Shown here one piece after another: positions 19,585-28,028 of a stretch of 64,000 bases of DNA (the first letter of the stretch is position 1; each line of letters starts with the position of its first letter). The position numbers were made by a program, and so were the translations under genes. The stretch spans positions 992,001 to 1,056,000 of the forward strand of contig NZ_CP114786.1 in NCBI RefSeq assembly GCF_027359675.1, given 5' to 3'. The DNA is from Roseibium sp. Sym1. Its GTDB lineage: Bacteria; Pseudomonadota; Alphaproteobacteria; Rhizobiales; Stappiaceae. A model generated the notes under the pieces. The model was given only the letters and a program-made list of their open reading frames with translations. It made no database searches and was not told where the DNA came from.

Positions 19585-21810
19585 TCACAGGAAATGCTGG
19601 GGGTCGATGTCGACCTGGAGGCGCAGTCCCTTGGTCGGCTTCGGGCCGGCATTGAGCCAGTTGCGCAAATATGTCTGCAGATCATATTGCCGCGGCGCCA
19701 TGGCGAGCAGGCGGAACCGGTAGCGGCCGCGCACCATGGCAAGCGCAGCCTCCGCCGGCCCGAGCAGTGTCACCGCCGTGTCCTCGGGTGCGGCGCGCGC
19801 GAGCGCGCGGGCATAGCCTTCCGCAAATGCCCTGTCGGGGCCCGACACGATCACCGCGGCCAGCCGGCCGAAGGGTGGCAGGCCCGCGGCCCGGCGGGCG
19901 TCGATTTCGGCCTGGTAGAACGCGGTCTTGTCGCTGGCCAGCAGCGCCCGGATCACCGGATGATCGGGATTGTAGCTCTGAAGGATGCCCCGGCCGCCGC
20001 CGGTGACGCGGCCGGCGCGGCCCGTTACCTGGGCCAGCAGTTGAAACGTCTTTTCCGCCGCACGCGGATCGCCATGGGCAAGGCCGAGATCGGCATCGAC
20101 CACGCCGACCAGCTTCATTTTCGGGAAGTTGTGTCCCTTGGCGACCAGCTGGGTACCGATGACGATGTCGGCGCCGCCCTCCTCGACGATCTTCATCTCG
20201 CGCTTCAGCCGCTCCGGGCCGCCGGCCATGTCGGAAGACAGCACCAGCACCCGCGCCTGCGGGAACAGGTCCGAGACTTCCTCGGCGATTCGCTCGACCC
20301 CCGGCCCGCAGGCGACCAGGCTGTCCGTGCTCTGGCAGGACGGGCAGGCCTGCGGCACCGGCTCGACATGGCCGCAATGATGGCAGACGAGTTTCTTCTG
20401 GAACCGGTGCTCCACCAGCCAGGCGCTGCAATGGGCACACTGGAACCGGTGGCCGCAGGTACGGCAGAGGGTCAGCGGGGCGTAGCCGCGCCGGTTCAGG
20501 AACAGGAGCGACTGGCCGCCGTCCTCGAACGTGTCCTTGATGGCATGGACCAGTTCGGGCGCCAGCCAGCGGCCGCGCTCAGGCCCGTCCTGGCGCATGT
20601 CGACGGCACTGAGGTCCGGAAGGGCGGCGCCGGACGCCCGTTCCGGCAGCTCGAACAGCCGGTAGCGGCCCGTTTCCGCGTTGACCATGCTTTCCACGGA
20701 CGGGGTCGCGGAGGCAAGCACGACCGGAAAGCCGGACAGGTGCCCGCGCACGACCGCCATGTCGCGGGCGCTGTAGGGCACCCGGTCATCCTGCTTGAAG
20801 GCGGCATCATGCTCCTCGTCGACGATGATCAGGCCGAGTTCCTTGAAGGGCAGGAACAGCGACGAGCGCGCGCCAATCACCACACGCACATCGCCGCTGG
20901 CAACACCCCGCCAGACGCGGGCGCGGTTCTTGACCGTGATCTGCGAATGCCATTCGGCCGGGTAGACACCGAAGCGCTGCTCGAAGCGGCGCAGGAACTG
21001 TTCGGTCAACGCGATTTCGGGCAGCAGCACCAGTGCCTGCCGGCCGCGCCTCAGCGCTTCCGCGATCGCCTCGAAATAGACCTCCGTCTTGCCGGAGCCG
21101 GTAACGCCGTCGATCAGCGCGACACTGCCGCCCTTGTCGAAACAGGAAACCAGGCCTTCCGCGGCCGCCTGCTGGGCCGGGGTCAATTGCTTCTGCGCAT
21201 GGTCGAGCTGCGGTTTGGGCGGTGGCGGTGACGCCGGCAGCATCACTGTCTCCAGGACTTCCTGTTTGAGAAGACCGTCTATCACGGAGGCGGACACGCC
21301 CGCCGCATGGGCGAGACCGCTCTTCGTCCAGGCAAAGCCGTCTTCCATCGTCGCCAGCACACGCCCTCTGGCCGGTGTCAACCGGTCTGGTTCCGCGCCC
21401 TCGATCCGGCGCACTCCCGGAACAGGGGCCTCCGGCTCAAGAGCTTCCTCGGAGCGCAGCACCATGCGCAGCACCATTCCGGGCGCGCCGAGCGTCCAGC
21501 TCGCGACCCAGTCGACGAAACGGCGCAGATCCGCGTCCAGCGGCGGCGTTGCGTCATAGACCCGCGAGATGGTCTTCAGTTTCTTCGGGTTGATCGCCGC
21601 GTCAGGCTCGATGTCCCAGACGGCCCCGATCACCTCCCTGGGGCCGAGCGGCACCTTGACGATGGTTCCCGGCACGACGGATTTGCCGGGCGGCACCTTG
21701 TAGGTATAAGCGCGGGGCACCGCGACCGGCACCAGCACGCTGGCAATCGTCTCCTGGAAATCTGGGTCGTCAAACAGCACTTCGAATCGGATCCTCACCG
21801 TCTCGGCCAA
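19585..21810 (-). CDS. priA: Primosomal replication-restart helicase PriA
   Basis: A 741-residue 3'-to-5' DNA helicase that restarts stalled forks. Visible: N-terminal DNA-binding domain (VPRAYTYKVPPG, VKVPLGPREVIGAVW), Walker A GVTGSGKTEVYFE, the DEEHD box VDEEHDAAFKQ, LASATPSVES, and the eight-cysteine zinc module from CRTCGHRFQCAHC to CPSCQ. Length and order match the family. The first available start at 21810 is TTG without a clear ribosome-binding site; a GTG four codons in is another option, so the exact start is uncertain. Confidence 0.96.
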   Translation of the reverse strand: MAETVRIRFEVLFDDPDFQETIASVLVPVAVPRAYTYKVPPGKSVVPGTIVKVPLGPREVIGAVWDIEPDAAINPKKLKTISRVYDATPPLDADLRRFVDWVASWTLGAPGMVLRMVLRSEEALEPEAPVPGVRRIEGAEPDRLTPARGRVLATMEDGFAWTKSGLAHAAGVSASVIDGLLKQEVLETVMLPASPPPPKPQLDHAQKQLTPAQQAAAEGLVSCFDKGGSVALIDGVTGSGKTEVYFEAIAEALRRGRQALVLLPEIALTEQFLRRFEQRFGVYPAEWHSQITVKNRARVWRGVASGDVRVVIGARSSLFLPFKELGLIIVDEEHDAAFKQDDRVPYSARDMAVVRGHLSGFPVVLASATPSVESMVNAETGRYRLFELPERASGAALPDLSAVDMRQDGPERGRWLAPELVHAIKDTFEDGGQSLLFLNRRGYAPLTLCRTCGHRFQCAHCSAWLVEHRFQKKLVCHHCGHVEPVPQACPSCQSTDSLVACGPGVERIAEEVSDLFPQARVLVLSSDMAGGPERLKREMKIVEEGGADIVIGTQLVAKGHNFPKMKLVGVVDADLGLAHGDPRAAEKTFQLLAQVTGRAGRVTGGGRGILQSYNPDHPVIRALLASDKTAFYQAEIDARRAAGLPPFGRLAAVIVSGPDRAFAEGYARALARAAPEDTAVTLLGPAEAALAMVRGRYRFRLLAMAPRQYDLQTYLRNWLNAGPKPTKGLRLQVDIDPQHFL

Positions 21811-22069
21811 TGCCCGACGCGGACACAGGACAGTCCCTCGGGCCGTTGAACGACTTTGCCCGTCCGGCGCACGCGTTCAAGGGCGGCCGGATTTGAGGTA
21901 CGTACCACAAAAAATTCGTCCACCGGAGAATCAGGGGTTCTTCTTGTCATCATCCTAGGGTAAAGAGGGCGCGGCTGACCATTCAATCGTTTTGCCCCGA
22001 ACGCGGACATTCACATCCGGCGACCGTCATGAAACGGGAAGCGGGGCGCCCCACAGGGAGTAGGAACTC

Positions 22070-22723
22070 ATGAAATTCTTCGTCGACACAGCCGACACAG
22101 CCGAGATCAAGGAACTGGAATCGACCGGCCTGCTGGACGGGGTCACCACCAATCCGTCACTCATCGCCAAGTCCGGACGGGACTTCAAGGACGTGATCGC
22201 CGAGATCTGCGCCATCACCGACGGGGATGTCTCTGCCGAAGTCGCCGCAACCGATTTCGACACCATGATCAAGGAAGCCCATATCCTGCGTGCGATTGCC
22301 AACAACGTGGTGATCAAGCTGCCGCTGACCTTCGACGGCCTGAAGGCCTGCAAGCAACTGACCGAGGAAGGCACCAAGACCAACGTCACCCTGTGCTTCT
22401 CGGCCAACCAGGCCCTGCTCGCCGCCAAGGCCGGCGCCACCTACATTTCCCCGTTCATCGGCCGTCTCGACGACATCCATGCCGACGGCCTTGAGCTGAT
22501 CCGGGAAATCCGGGTGATCTACGACAATTACGGCTTCGACACGGAAATCCTGGCGGCGTCGATCCGCACGCCGAACCACGTCAAGGACTGCGCCATCATC
22601 GGCGCCGATGTCGCCACCGTGCCGCCGGCGACCCTGAAGGCTCTGGTCAAGCATCCGCTGACCGACAAGGGCCTTGACGCGTTCCTGAACGATTGGGCCA
22701 AGACCGGCCAGAGCATTCTCTGA
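22070..22723 (+). CDS. Transaldolase-like protein (TalC/MipB, fructose-6-phosphate aldolase family)
   Basis: A 217-residue short transaldolase. It begins [16 protein letters not shown], has [13 protein letters not shown], the Schiff-base lysine Lys83 in [32 protein letters not shown] (as [14 protein letters not shown] and YISPFIGR) and [10 protein letters not shown]. The short family includes both transaldolases (pentose phosphate pathway) and fructose-6-phosphate aldolases; the sequence alone does not settle which. AGGGAGTAGGA upstream gives a strong ribosome-binding site. It is followed by a near-perfect terminator. Confidence 0.92.
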   Translation: MKFFVDTADTAEIKELESTGLLDGVTTNPSLIAKSGRDFKDVIAEICAITDGDVSAEVAATDFDTMIKEAHILRAIANNVVIKLPLTFDGLKACKQLTEEGTKTNVTLCFSANQALLAAKAGATYISPFIGRLDDIHADGLELIREIRVIYDNYGFDTEILAASIRTPNHVKDCAIIGADVATVPPATLKALVKHPLTDKGLDAFLNDWAKTGQSIL

Positions 22724-22745
22724 AATTTCCGGTTTCGGACATGCG

Positions 22746-22778
22746 AACGGCCCGGGCTCTCCCGGGCCGTTTTGTTTT
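22746..22778 (+). terminator. Rho-independent terminator of the transaldolase-like gene
   Basis: A perfect 11-bp stem AACGGCCCGGG / CCCGGGCCGTT with loop CTCT is followed by TTGTTTT, 22 bp after the stop codon. Confidence 0.95.
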
Positions 22779-22804
22779 GCGCGGCCCTTGCCGCGAGCGC
22801 CGGA

Positions 22805-22842
22805 CACAAAAAGAACCGCCCGGTGGTGGGACCGGGCGGTTC
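22805..22842 (-). terminator. Rho-independent terminator on the minus strand (probably of hcp)
   Basis: A perfect 12-bp stem GAACCGCCCGGT / ACCGGGCGGTTC (22813-22842) is followed on the minus strand by TTTTTGTG. The nearest minus-strand gene is the Hcp gene, whose transcript would run through the repeat element at 22873-23136 before ending here. Confidence 0.85.
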
Positions 22843-22872
22843 CAGCCGTCGGGAGGGGCATCCTTCCGGCTG

Positions 22873-23136
22873 AGGCCATACCCTCGCAAAATTGGCTGAA
22901 TTGGCGTGCAAACGGCACTGAGCAGCGAGGCAAATCTTGAAAAGCGGGTTTTGACCCGGTTGAAAGATTTAACGCGGTTGCTCGAAGCCGTTTGCTCGTC
23001 CCTGCAGGATAGGATGAATTTGCGCGCCTACATCGTTGCGAAGTTTTGAAAACCAGTTGGTTTCCAGCAACTTCGCGCCTTGAATGCAAACAAATTCATT
23101 CCTACCAATTCAGCCAATTTTGTGAGGGTATGGCCT
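22873..23136. repeat. Intergenic inverted-repeat element, copy 2 (264 bp)
   Basis: Bounded by 32-bp inverted repeats (22873-22904 and 23105-23136) matching at 31 positions. In reverse orientation its interior is clearly homologous to 8920-9185: shared TGGTAGGAATGAATTTG, the hairpin GGAAACC...GGTTTTC and the GTGCCGTTT region. The outer halves of the terminal repeats differ from copy 1 (AGGCCATACCCTC here, TGGGTCAGGAC there). No gene inside. Confidence 0.9.
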
Positions 23137-23178
23137 TTGAGCTGCGTTGCAGGACGCAGCCCATAGGCGTTGGTGTGA

Positions 23179-23691
23179 TCAGGTGACCGGAGCGCGGTAG
23201 TCGTCGGAAGCGCTGGTGCCGGCCTTTTCGTGGGTCCAGTCGACCTTGCGGTAGGTGAAGGACCACTTGTCGCAATCCCCGCGGGACGCATTGGCTTCGT
23301 CATTGACGTCCGGCAGGATCGTCTTGCCTTCGACCATGACCGCGTCGGTGAACTTGACGGTGAAGTAGTGTTCCTGCACGCCGGAGGTCGAGGTGCGCCA
23401 GAACTGGACTTCGATTTCCATGGTCTCGCCGGTGGCCAATGCCTGCCACAACAGCGGGGTGGCCTTGTCGACCGGCTTCATGAAGGTGGTCGGCATGTGG
23501 CGGCGGGTGGCGATGATGGAGCCGGACTGCGGATCCCGCGGCACGACGGCGTTCTGTTCGAAGGCATAAACCAGGGATTCGCCCTCATGGCCTTCCTGCC
23601 ACAGGTTGCCGATGCTGTCGGCGGTGGTTGCGTCGGAGGTGATGTCGCCCTGGGTTGCGCCCTTGACGGTGATGTATGCGATGTTGGACAT
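23179..23691 (-). CDS. Hcp-family protein (type VI secretion tube type), orphan
   Basis: A 170-residue protein of the Hcp1 family: MSNIAYITVKGATQGDIT at the start, HMPTTFMKPVDKATPLLWQAL in the middle (as HMPTTFMKPVDK and ATPLLWQAL), TGETMEIEVQFWR, EHYFTVKFTDAVM and CDKWSFTYRKVDWTHE near the end. In the family it forms the hexameric rings expelled by the type VI system. The ATG at 23691 has AAGGAG 7 nt upstream. No other type VI gene is in the window, so it is an orphan copy, a secreted effector carrier, or co-opted. Confidence 0.88.
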   Translation of the reverse strand: MSNIAYITVKGATQGDITSDATTADSIGNLWQEGHEGESLVYAFEQNAVVPRDPQSGSIIATRRHMPTTFMKPVDKATPLLWQALATGETMEIEVQFWRTSTSGVQEHYFTVKFTDAVMVEGKTILPDVNDEANASRGDCDKWSFTYRKVDWTHEKAGTSASDDYRAPVT

Positions 23692-24100
23692 TTGAGTGCT
23701 CCTTGAGTCTGGGTTTGTGTCCGTGACTGAGTGCAGTCTGTCTTCCGAATTCCGGGGCGCCGTGATGTCCGGTGCCGATGCCAAGTGAATTGCAACGGCT
23801 GTGCCAACTCGCTGAAATTTTCTCAATTCATTGAAATTGCTGATGAAAACAGGATCAACGCGAAAGTGTTAACATGTACAACTGTGCAGAAATCTGCACA
23901 GTCTCCCCAGCGGTGCGAACAAACATGCGCAGTGCAAGTGTGACGAACATCACAAAATGCGGTTCCGGCCAGGTCACGGACACCCTGCCGACCTTTTTCA
24001 GAGGCCGGAATCCTGTTCACGGAAGGTTTTCGGCACACGGAAATGCACAATCCGCCCCCTGTTAACGGAACCGTTGCAGCTAAGTGTGCAGACTGCCCGC
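23692..24100. promoter_or_regulatory. Divergent hcp / xerC intergenic region
   Basis: A 409-bp region between divergent genes, AT-rich at about 23820-23890. It holds both promoters and the perfect palindrome listed at 23881. No gene was recognised; frames running into it from xerC lack start signals. Confidence 0.45.
23881..23902. promoter_or_regulatory. Perfect 22-bp palindrome (candidate operator)
   Basis: ACTGTGCAGA / TCTGCACAGT with a 2-bp centre AA. It lies 190 bp upstream of the hcp start and 198 bp upstream of the xerC start. It has no T-run. A dimeric DNA-binding protein site is the simplest reading; the protein is unknown. Confidence 0.5.
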
Positions 24101-25060
24101 ATGTGCGCCGTACCGACCGACACTGATTCCCTGCTTCAAACTGCCCGCCCCGAGCTGAACCAGCGCGTGGATCAATGGCTCGACCACCTGTCGGATGAGC
24201 GCCGCCTGTCCGACAAGACGCTGCTGGCCTATGAGCGGGACCTGCACCAGTTCCTGAGATTCCTGACCATGCATCTGGGAGGCGCACCTGGCCTCAAGGA
24301 GATCGCCGGTCTCAGGCCCGCCGATTTTCGGGGCTTTCTCGCCAGCCGCCGCCGCCAGGGTGTCCAGAGCCGGTCACTGGCGCGTGGACTTGCCGGCATC
24401 CGGTCTTTCCTGAAGTTCCTGGAACGCCGCGGCGAGGTCAATGCGGCGGCGTCTGCCGCCGTCAGGCCGCCACGACAGGCACGATCCCTGCCCAAACCTG
24501 TTTCCGCCCGTGACGCCCTGGATATTTCCAGCGGTGACCTGGCCATGGAAACCGAAGCCTGGATCGAGGCGCGCAACGCCGCTGTCCTGACGCTGCTCTA
24601 TGGTTGCGGCCTGCGGATCTCGGAAGCCCTGTCCCTCACAGGCGCCATGGCGCCAAAGGCCGGCACCAGAACGCTGCGCATCAGGGGCAAGGGCGGCAAG
24701 GAAAGGATCGTGCCGATCCTGCCGGCCGTCAGCGAGGCCGTTGAGCTCTATCTGGGCCGGTGCCCCTACGCAATCAGCGCGGACGGCCCGCTGTTTCTGG
24801 GCGCGCGGGGCGGGGCGCTGAACCCGCGCATGATCCAGCTGGCCATGGCGAGGCTGCGCGGCGCGCTCGGCCTGCCGGACAGTGCGACACCGCACGCGCT
24901 GCGCCATTCCTTCGCCACCCATCTCCTGGCCGGCGGCGGCGACCTCCGCACCATCCAGGAACTGCTCGGCCATGCCAGCCTGGCGTCGACCCAGGTCTAC
25001 ACGGAGGTCGATGCCGCCCACCTTCTGGCCGCCTATGACAAGGCCCACCCGCGGCGCTGA
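24101..25060 (+). CDS. xerC: Tyrosine recombinase XerC
   Basis: A 319-residue site-specific recombinase. The N-terminal SAM-like DNA-binding domain (about 20-110) has RRLSDKTLLAYERDLHQFL. The catalytic domain shows the tyrosine-recombinase set: Arg in LLYGCGLRISEAL, Lys in IRGKGGKER, HALRHSFATHLL with His and Arg, LGHASLASTQVYTEV with His and the nucleophilic Tyr. With XerD it would resolve chromosome dimers at dif. The start at 24101 (MCAVPTDTD) gives the usual family length; longer frames upstream cross the intergenic region. The family assignment is firm, XerC rather than XerD slightly less so. Confidence 0.92.
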   Translation: MCAVPTDTDSLLQTARPELNQRVDQWLDHLSDERRLSDKTLLAYERDLHQFLRFLTMHLGGAPGLKEIAGLRPADFRGFLASRRRQGVQSRSLARGLAGIRSFLKFLERRGEVNAAASAAVRPPRQARSLPKPVSARDALDISSGDLAMETEAWIEARNAAVLTLLYGCGLRISEALSLTGAMAPKAGTRTLRIRGKGGKERIVPILPAVSEAVELYLGRCPYAISADGPLFLGARGGALNPRMIQLAMARLRGALGLPDSATPHALRHSFATHLLAGGGDLRTIQELLGHASLASTQVYTEVDAAHLLAAYDKAHPRR

Positions 25061-25100
25061 GTCCGGATACGGCAATCGCATTCGGAATTCCTGTCGGGAG

Positions 25101-25367
25101 TAATACCAACCGCACTTAATAGGAACCGATCTGATGTCGTTGTTCCGGTTTGCCGGCAAGGCGCGTTGCGCAGGACGGCCTAGTTGGCCGTTCAAGCGGC
25201 GCAACGCCGTCCGGCGGGCCGGAACAGGCCACCGAAGGCCGCGTTTGGAGGCTGTTCTGCCGCGTCGCAGATTTTGGACGATACCCCGTATCGCCCTGCA
25301 ATCTGCTCCTTGCCGAACAGTCTCCAAACGCGGTCAGATGGGTTCCTATTAAGTGCGGTTGGTATTA
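25101..25367. repeat. Intergenic inverted-repeat element (267 bp)
   Basis: Terminal inverted repeats match perfectly for 27 bp (25101-25127 and 25341-25367) and continue to 33 of 34. The interior folds into two hairpins: TGTTCCGG...CCGGAACA enclosing GCGTTGCGC / GCGGCGCAACGC, and GCGTTTGGAG...CTCCAAACGC enclosing CTGTTC / GAACAG. No gene. Size and topology match the copies at 8920 and 22873 although the sequence differs. Confidence 0.9.
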
Positions 25368-25457
25368 ACCTGCAAGCAATGCAAGCGTGGTGTAGTGGGC
25401 GAGGAATTCAATCCTGAGCTGCACCTTCCTCTTGCCCCTTACCGTGACCGGTGTCCC

Positions 25458-25910
25458 ATGCGTAATCCCATCACCCTGTTCCTGGCATCCGTGTTTCTTC
25501 TGCTTGTCTTCGGATTTGTCGTCTTCAAGACCTATCTCGCCATCATGGCGTGGCTGTCCGTGCCGGACGGTCCGGCTATGGTCGTTTTCGATGGCCGCGA
25601 CACCAAGCTGATGCTTGTCTGGATCGTATGCCTTCCTGCATTGATTTATTATGCGATCTGGCCTGAAGCTTTCCGCAGGTCGTCAGGTCCGCAGTTTCCA
25701 AAGATGGGCTTCAAGGAATGCCTTTTTTTCGGAGCCACCTTAAGCGGTTTGCTGTCGCTGCAGCAGGTCGTTTTCGCCGGCGGGTATCTCGAAAGGGCGG
25801 AAGCCTATTCCCGCGAATACGGCTATACGGTCGTCTGCAACGAGATCGGCTACAAGTACGGCGACAAACTGATCATGGCGAAATCGAAATACGCGTGTGA
25901 CGAGACCTGA
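25458..25910 (+). CDS. Small membrane protein of unknown function
   Basis: A 150-residue protein I do not recognise. It begins MRNPITLFLASVFLLLVFGFVVF with a transmembrane segment, has a second at about 50-68 (LMLVWIVCLPALIYYAIW) and a third weaker one near 90-107. The C-terminal part (YSREYGYTVVCNEIGYKYGDKL) looks soluble. There is no good ribosome-binding site at this ATG, so the start is uncertain. It stands alone after the repeat element. Confidence 0.6.
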   Translation: MRNPITLFLASVFLLLVFGFVVFKTYLAIMAWLSVPDGPAMVVFDGRDTKLMLVWIVCLPALIYYAIWPEAFRRSSGPQFPKMGFKECLFFGATLSGLLSLQQVVFAGGYLERAEAYSREYGYTVVCNEIGYKYGDKLIMAKSKYACDET

Positions 25911-26108
25911 CGCCGTCTCGACGGCCGGGATCCCTGCAATCCGCGCGATCGGGACCACAACACGATCGACAAGCCTCCGGCCGCATGGAGGAATTCTTGT
26001 CCGCAGGATTTGGCAGCGTCATCTCGCGGTAGCCGCCCGAACGCCAATCAGGTAGGTTGTCGCCTGAACCAGGACCTTGCCAGGGTCCGCTTCTCTGGGA
26101 GATCGCGA

Positions 26109-26513
26109 ATGCGCCTGATCCTGATCGCAGCCGGTTTTCTGCTCGCTTCCGCGGCCCCCACGCTGGCGCAGCGTGTCTATTGCCCGATCCCGGAAGATGG
26201 TGTCTGGGTCAATCCCGGTGCCGCTCCGAAGGAAGTCTCCAGGGTCGAGGTGGAAAGCCGCTGCGTCGACGACCAGGTCCATGTCCGGGTGCGTGCTTTC
26301 ACGTCCTGCATCCCGCGCGACTGCAAATGGGGCTGGACCAAGGGCGAATTGCGTTCCGACGGCGCAATCCAGGTTTTGCTGATCGGCTTCCTGAGCAGCA
26401 AGCAGATCACCCTGAAGGCTTTCGGGGACATGCTCGACACCCATGTCGTGAACATCGTCAATGACTTGTCGGAACCGCGCACCGACCAGACCTACAATCT
26501 TCAGCGCAAATAG
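26109..26513 (+). CDS. Secreted protein of unknown function
   Basis: A 134-residue protein with a signal peptide MRLILIAAGFLLASAAPTLAQ and a likely cut after TLAQ. The mature part has four cysteines (VYCP, SRCV, TSCIPRDCKWGW), suggesting disulfides in the periplasm. The segment DCKWGWTKGELRSDG recalls small periplasmic beta-rich proteins, but I cannot name the family. GGGAG lies 8 nt before the ATG. Confidence 0.72.
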   Translation: MRLILIAAGFLLASAAPTLAQRVYCPIPEDGVWVNPGAAPKEVSRVEVESRCVDDQVHVRVRAFTSCIPRDCKWGWTKGELRSDGAIQVLLIGFLSSKQITLKAFGDMLDTHVVNIVNDLSEPRTDQTYNLQRK

Positions 26514-26630
26514 AGTTGTTCTCTTAACCCTGACAAAATCCAATCGCGCTTTTTCCTTGCCCGTGGACGGAATTGCCTTACCTTACGTGATACTGCGTAT
26601 GCCGCGCAGCGACACGGACGGAGGGGTACC

Positions 26631-26867
26631 ATGCGTCTTTTGACCAGTGGCGTCACAGCTCTCGCCCTGACCGCATTCGCGGTCGTACCGGCACAGGCCT
26701 GTTCCTGGGGCAAGACCGCCAAAGCCGAAGACAAGATGACCGTTGCGGACACGGCAACCGTTCCGCAACTCGACACCGATGTCTCGATCGCGACCAACGA
26801 TCTGAGCGACGAGGTGCTGAAGGAACAGATCATTCTGCCGGAGCCCGGGGAAACGCCGGCGGAATAA
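26631..26867 (+). CDS. Small exported acidic protein of unknown function
   Basis: A 78-residue protein with a signal peptide (MRLLTSGVTALALTAFAVVPAQA) and an acidic, low-complexity mature part (about 55 residues). GGAGGGG lies just before the ATG and a strong terminator follows, which supports a real single-gene transcript. No family recognised. Confidence 0.68.
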   Translation: MRLLTSGVTALALTAFAVVPAQACSWGKTAKAEDKMTVADTATVPQLDTDVSIATNDLSDEVLKEQIILPEPGETPAE

Positions 26868-26896
26868 TCCAGACCACTGCAATGCTCCAAGTTTTG

Positions 26897-26926
26897 GCCC
26901 GCTGTCCCGCAGCGGGCTCTTTTTTT
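26897..26926 (+). terminator. Rho-independent terminator
   Basis: A perfect stem GCCCGCTG / CAGCGGGC with loop TCCCG is followed by TCTTTTTTT, 30 bp after the small exported protein. Confidence 0.95.
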
Positions 26927-27032
26927 GCAGGATTGCTGCACAGTTTCTGCTGAAACCCGCCTCTTTCATGCCGCAGCCGTCATCCAGAACTGGAGCGGTT
27001 GTCCACGTATCGTATTCGGGTTTTCAGTTTCC

Positions 27033-28010
27033 ATGATTTCCAGACGCCGTTTTCTGCAGGGTATCGGGTGCGCCGCGCTGGGTGTCCTGTCTGCCCCCGC
27101 CTATGCCGTGGGCATCGAGCCGTTCCGCCTGCGCATCCAGCGCTACCGCCTGACGCCGCCACGCTGGCCCGCGGACCTGGACCTGCGTGCCGCGCTGATT
27201 GCCGATCCGCATATTTGCGATCCCTGGATGGGCCTCGACCGGGTCCGGTCAATCGTCGCCCAGACCAATGCGCTCAAGCCCGATATCATCCTGATGCTCG
27301 GCGACTATGTCGCCAGCCACAAGTGGCAGCATGCCCCGATCCCGCCGCAGGCATGGGCCGACATATTCGCAGACCTGTCTGCCCCGCTCGGCACCCACGC
27401 CATTCTCGGCAATCACGACTGGTGGGACGATCCGCAAGCCCAGCGCAGTGGCAAGGGCCCGACCCGATACGGACGGGCCCTGATCCGGGCGGGCATCCCG
27501 CTCTACCAGAATCGGGCCGTGCGCCTTGAAAAAGCCGGCAGGGCTTTCTGGCTGGCCGGTCTCGACGACCAGATCGCGCTGACGCCCTCCCGGAAACACA
27601 AACGCCGCCGCTGGCAGGGCCGGGACGATCTCGCCGGCACGCTCGCCCAGGTGAGCGACGACGCCCCGATCCTCCTGATGGCCCACGAGCCGGACATTAT
27701 CGGCAAGGTCCCCTCCCGGGTCAGCCTGACGTTAAGCGGGCACACCCATGGCGGCCAGGTCAACTGTTTCGGCTACCTGCCGGCCTTTCCGAAGAAGCAT
27801 GGCCGCAGCTATGCCTATGGCCACATCGTCGAGACCGAAGGCTCGACCCTGATGCGGCATCTGCGCCTTGCCACCGAGCCGCGGCACCTGATCGTCTCCG
27901 GTGGCCTCGGCTGCTCGATCCTGCCGGTACGCTTCGGCGTGCCACCGGAAATAACAATGGTGCATCTGGGGGGGCATCTGGGCGGGACCGGCGAAACACC
28001 GACCGCCTGA
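27033..28010 (+). CDS. Tat-exported metallophosphoesterase
   Basis: A 325-residue calcineurin-like phosphoesterase. The N-terminus SRRRFLQGIG followed by a hydrophobic stretch is a twin-arginine signal. The metal-binding motifs are complete: DPHICD, LGDY, GNHDWW, and the closing pair MAHEPD and SGHTHGGQ. It therefore acts in or beyond the periplasm, probably on a phosphoester or pyrophosphate bond; UDP-diacylglucosamine hydrolase and YkuE-like phosphodiesterases are relatives. The start at 27033 is chosen because it directly precedes the Tat motif. Confidence 0.9.
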   Translation: MISRRRFLQGIGCAALGVLSAPAYAVGIEPFRLRIQRYRLTPPRWPADLDLRAALIADPHICDPWMGLDRVRSIVAQTNALKPDIILMLGDYVASHKWQHAPIPPQAWADIFADLSAPLGTHAILGNHDWWDDPQAQRSGKGPTRYGRALIRAGIPLYQNRAVRLEKAGRAFWLAGLDDQIALTPSRKHKRRRWQGRDDLAGTLAQVSDDAPILLMAHEPDIIGKVPSRVSLTLSGHTHGGQVNCFGYLPAFPKKHGRSYAYGHIVETEGSTLMRHLRLATEPRHLIVSGGLGCSILPVRFGVPPEITMVHLGGHLGGTGETPTA

Positions 28011-28028
28011 CCCCGTTTCGGCGGGTGA

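Noticed and set aside
21795..22010. 71-codon frame overlapping the priA start
   Set aside because: Arg/Pro-rich composition typical of a shadow frame, no ribosome-binding site, no known family.
23881..23902. Palindrome near xerC as a dif site
   Set aside because: dif has two different 11-bp arms with a 6-bp centre; this is a 10-2-10 perfect palindrome, so an operator is more likely.
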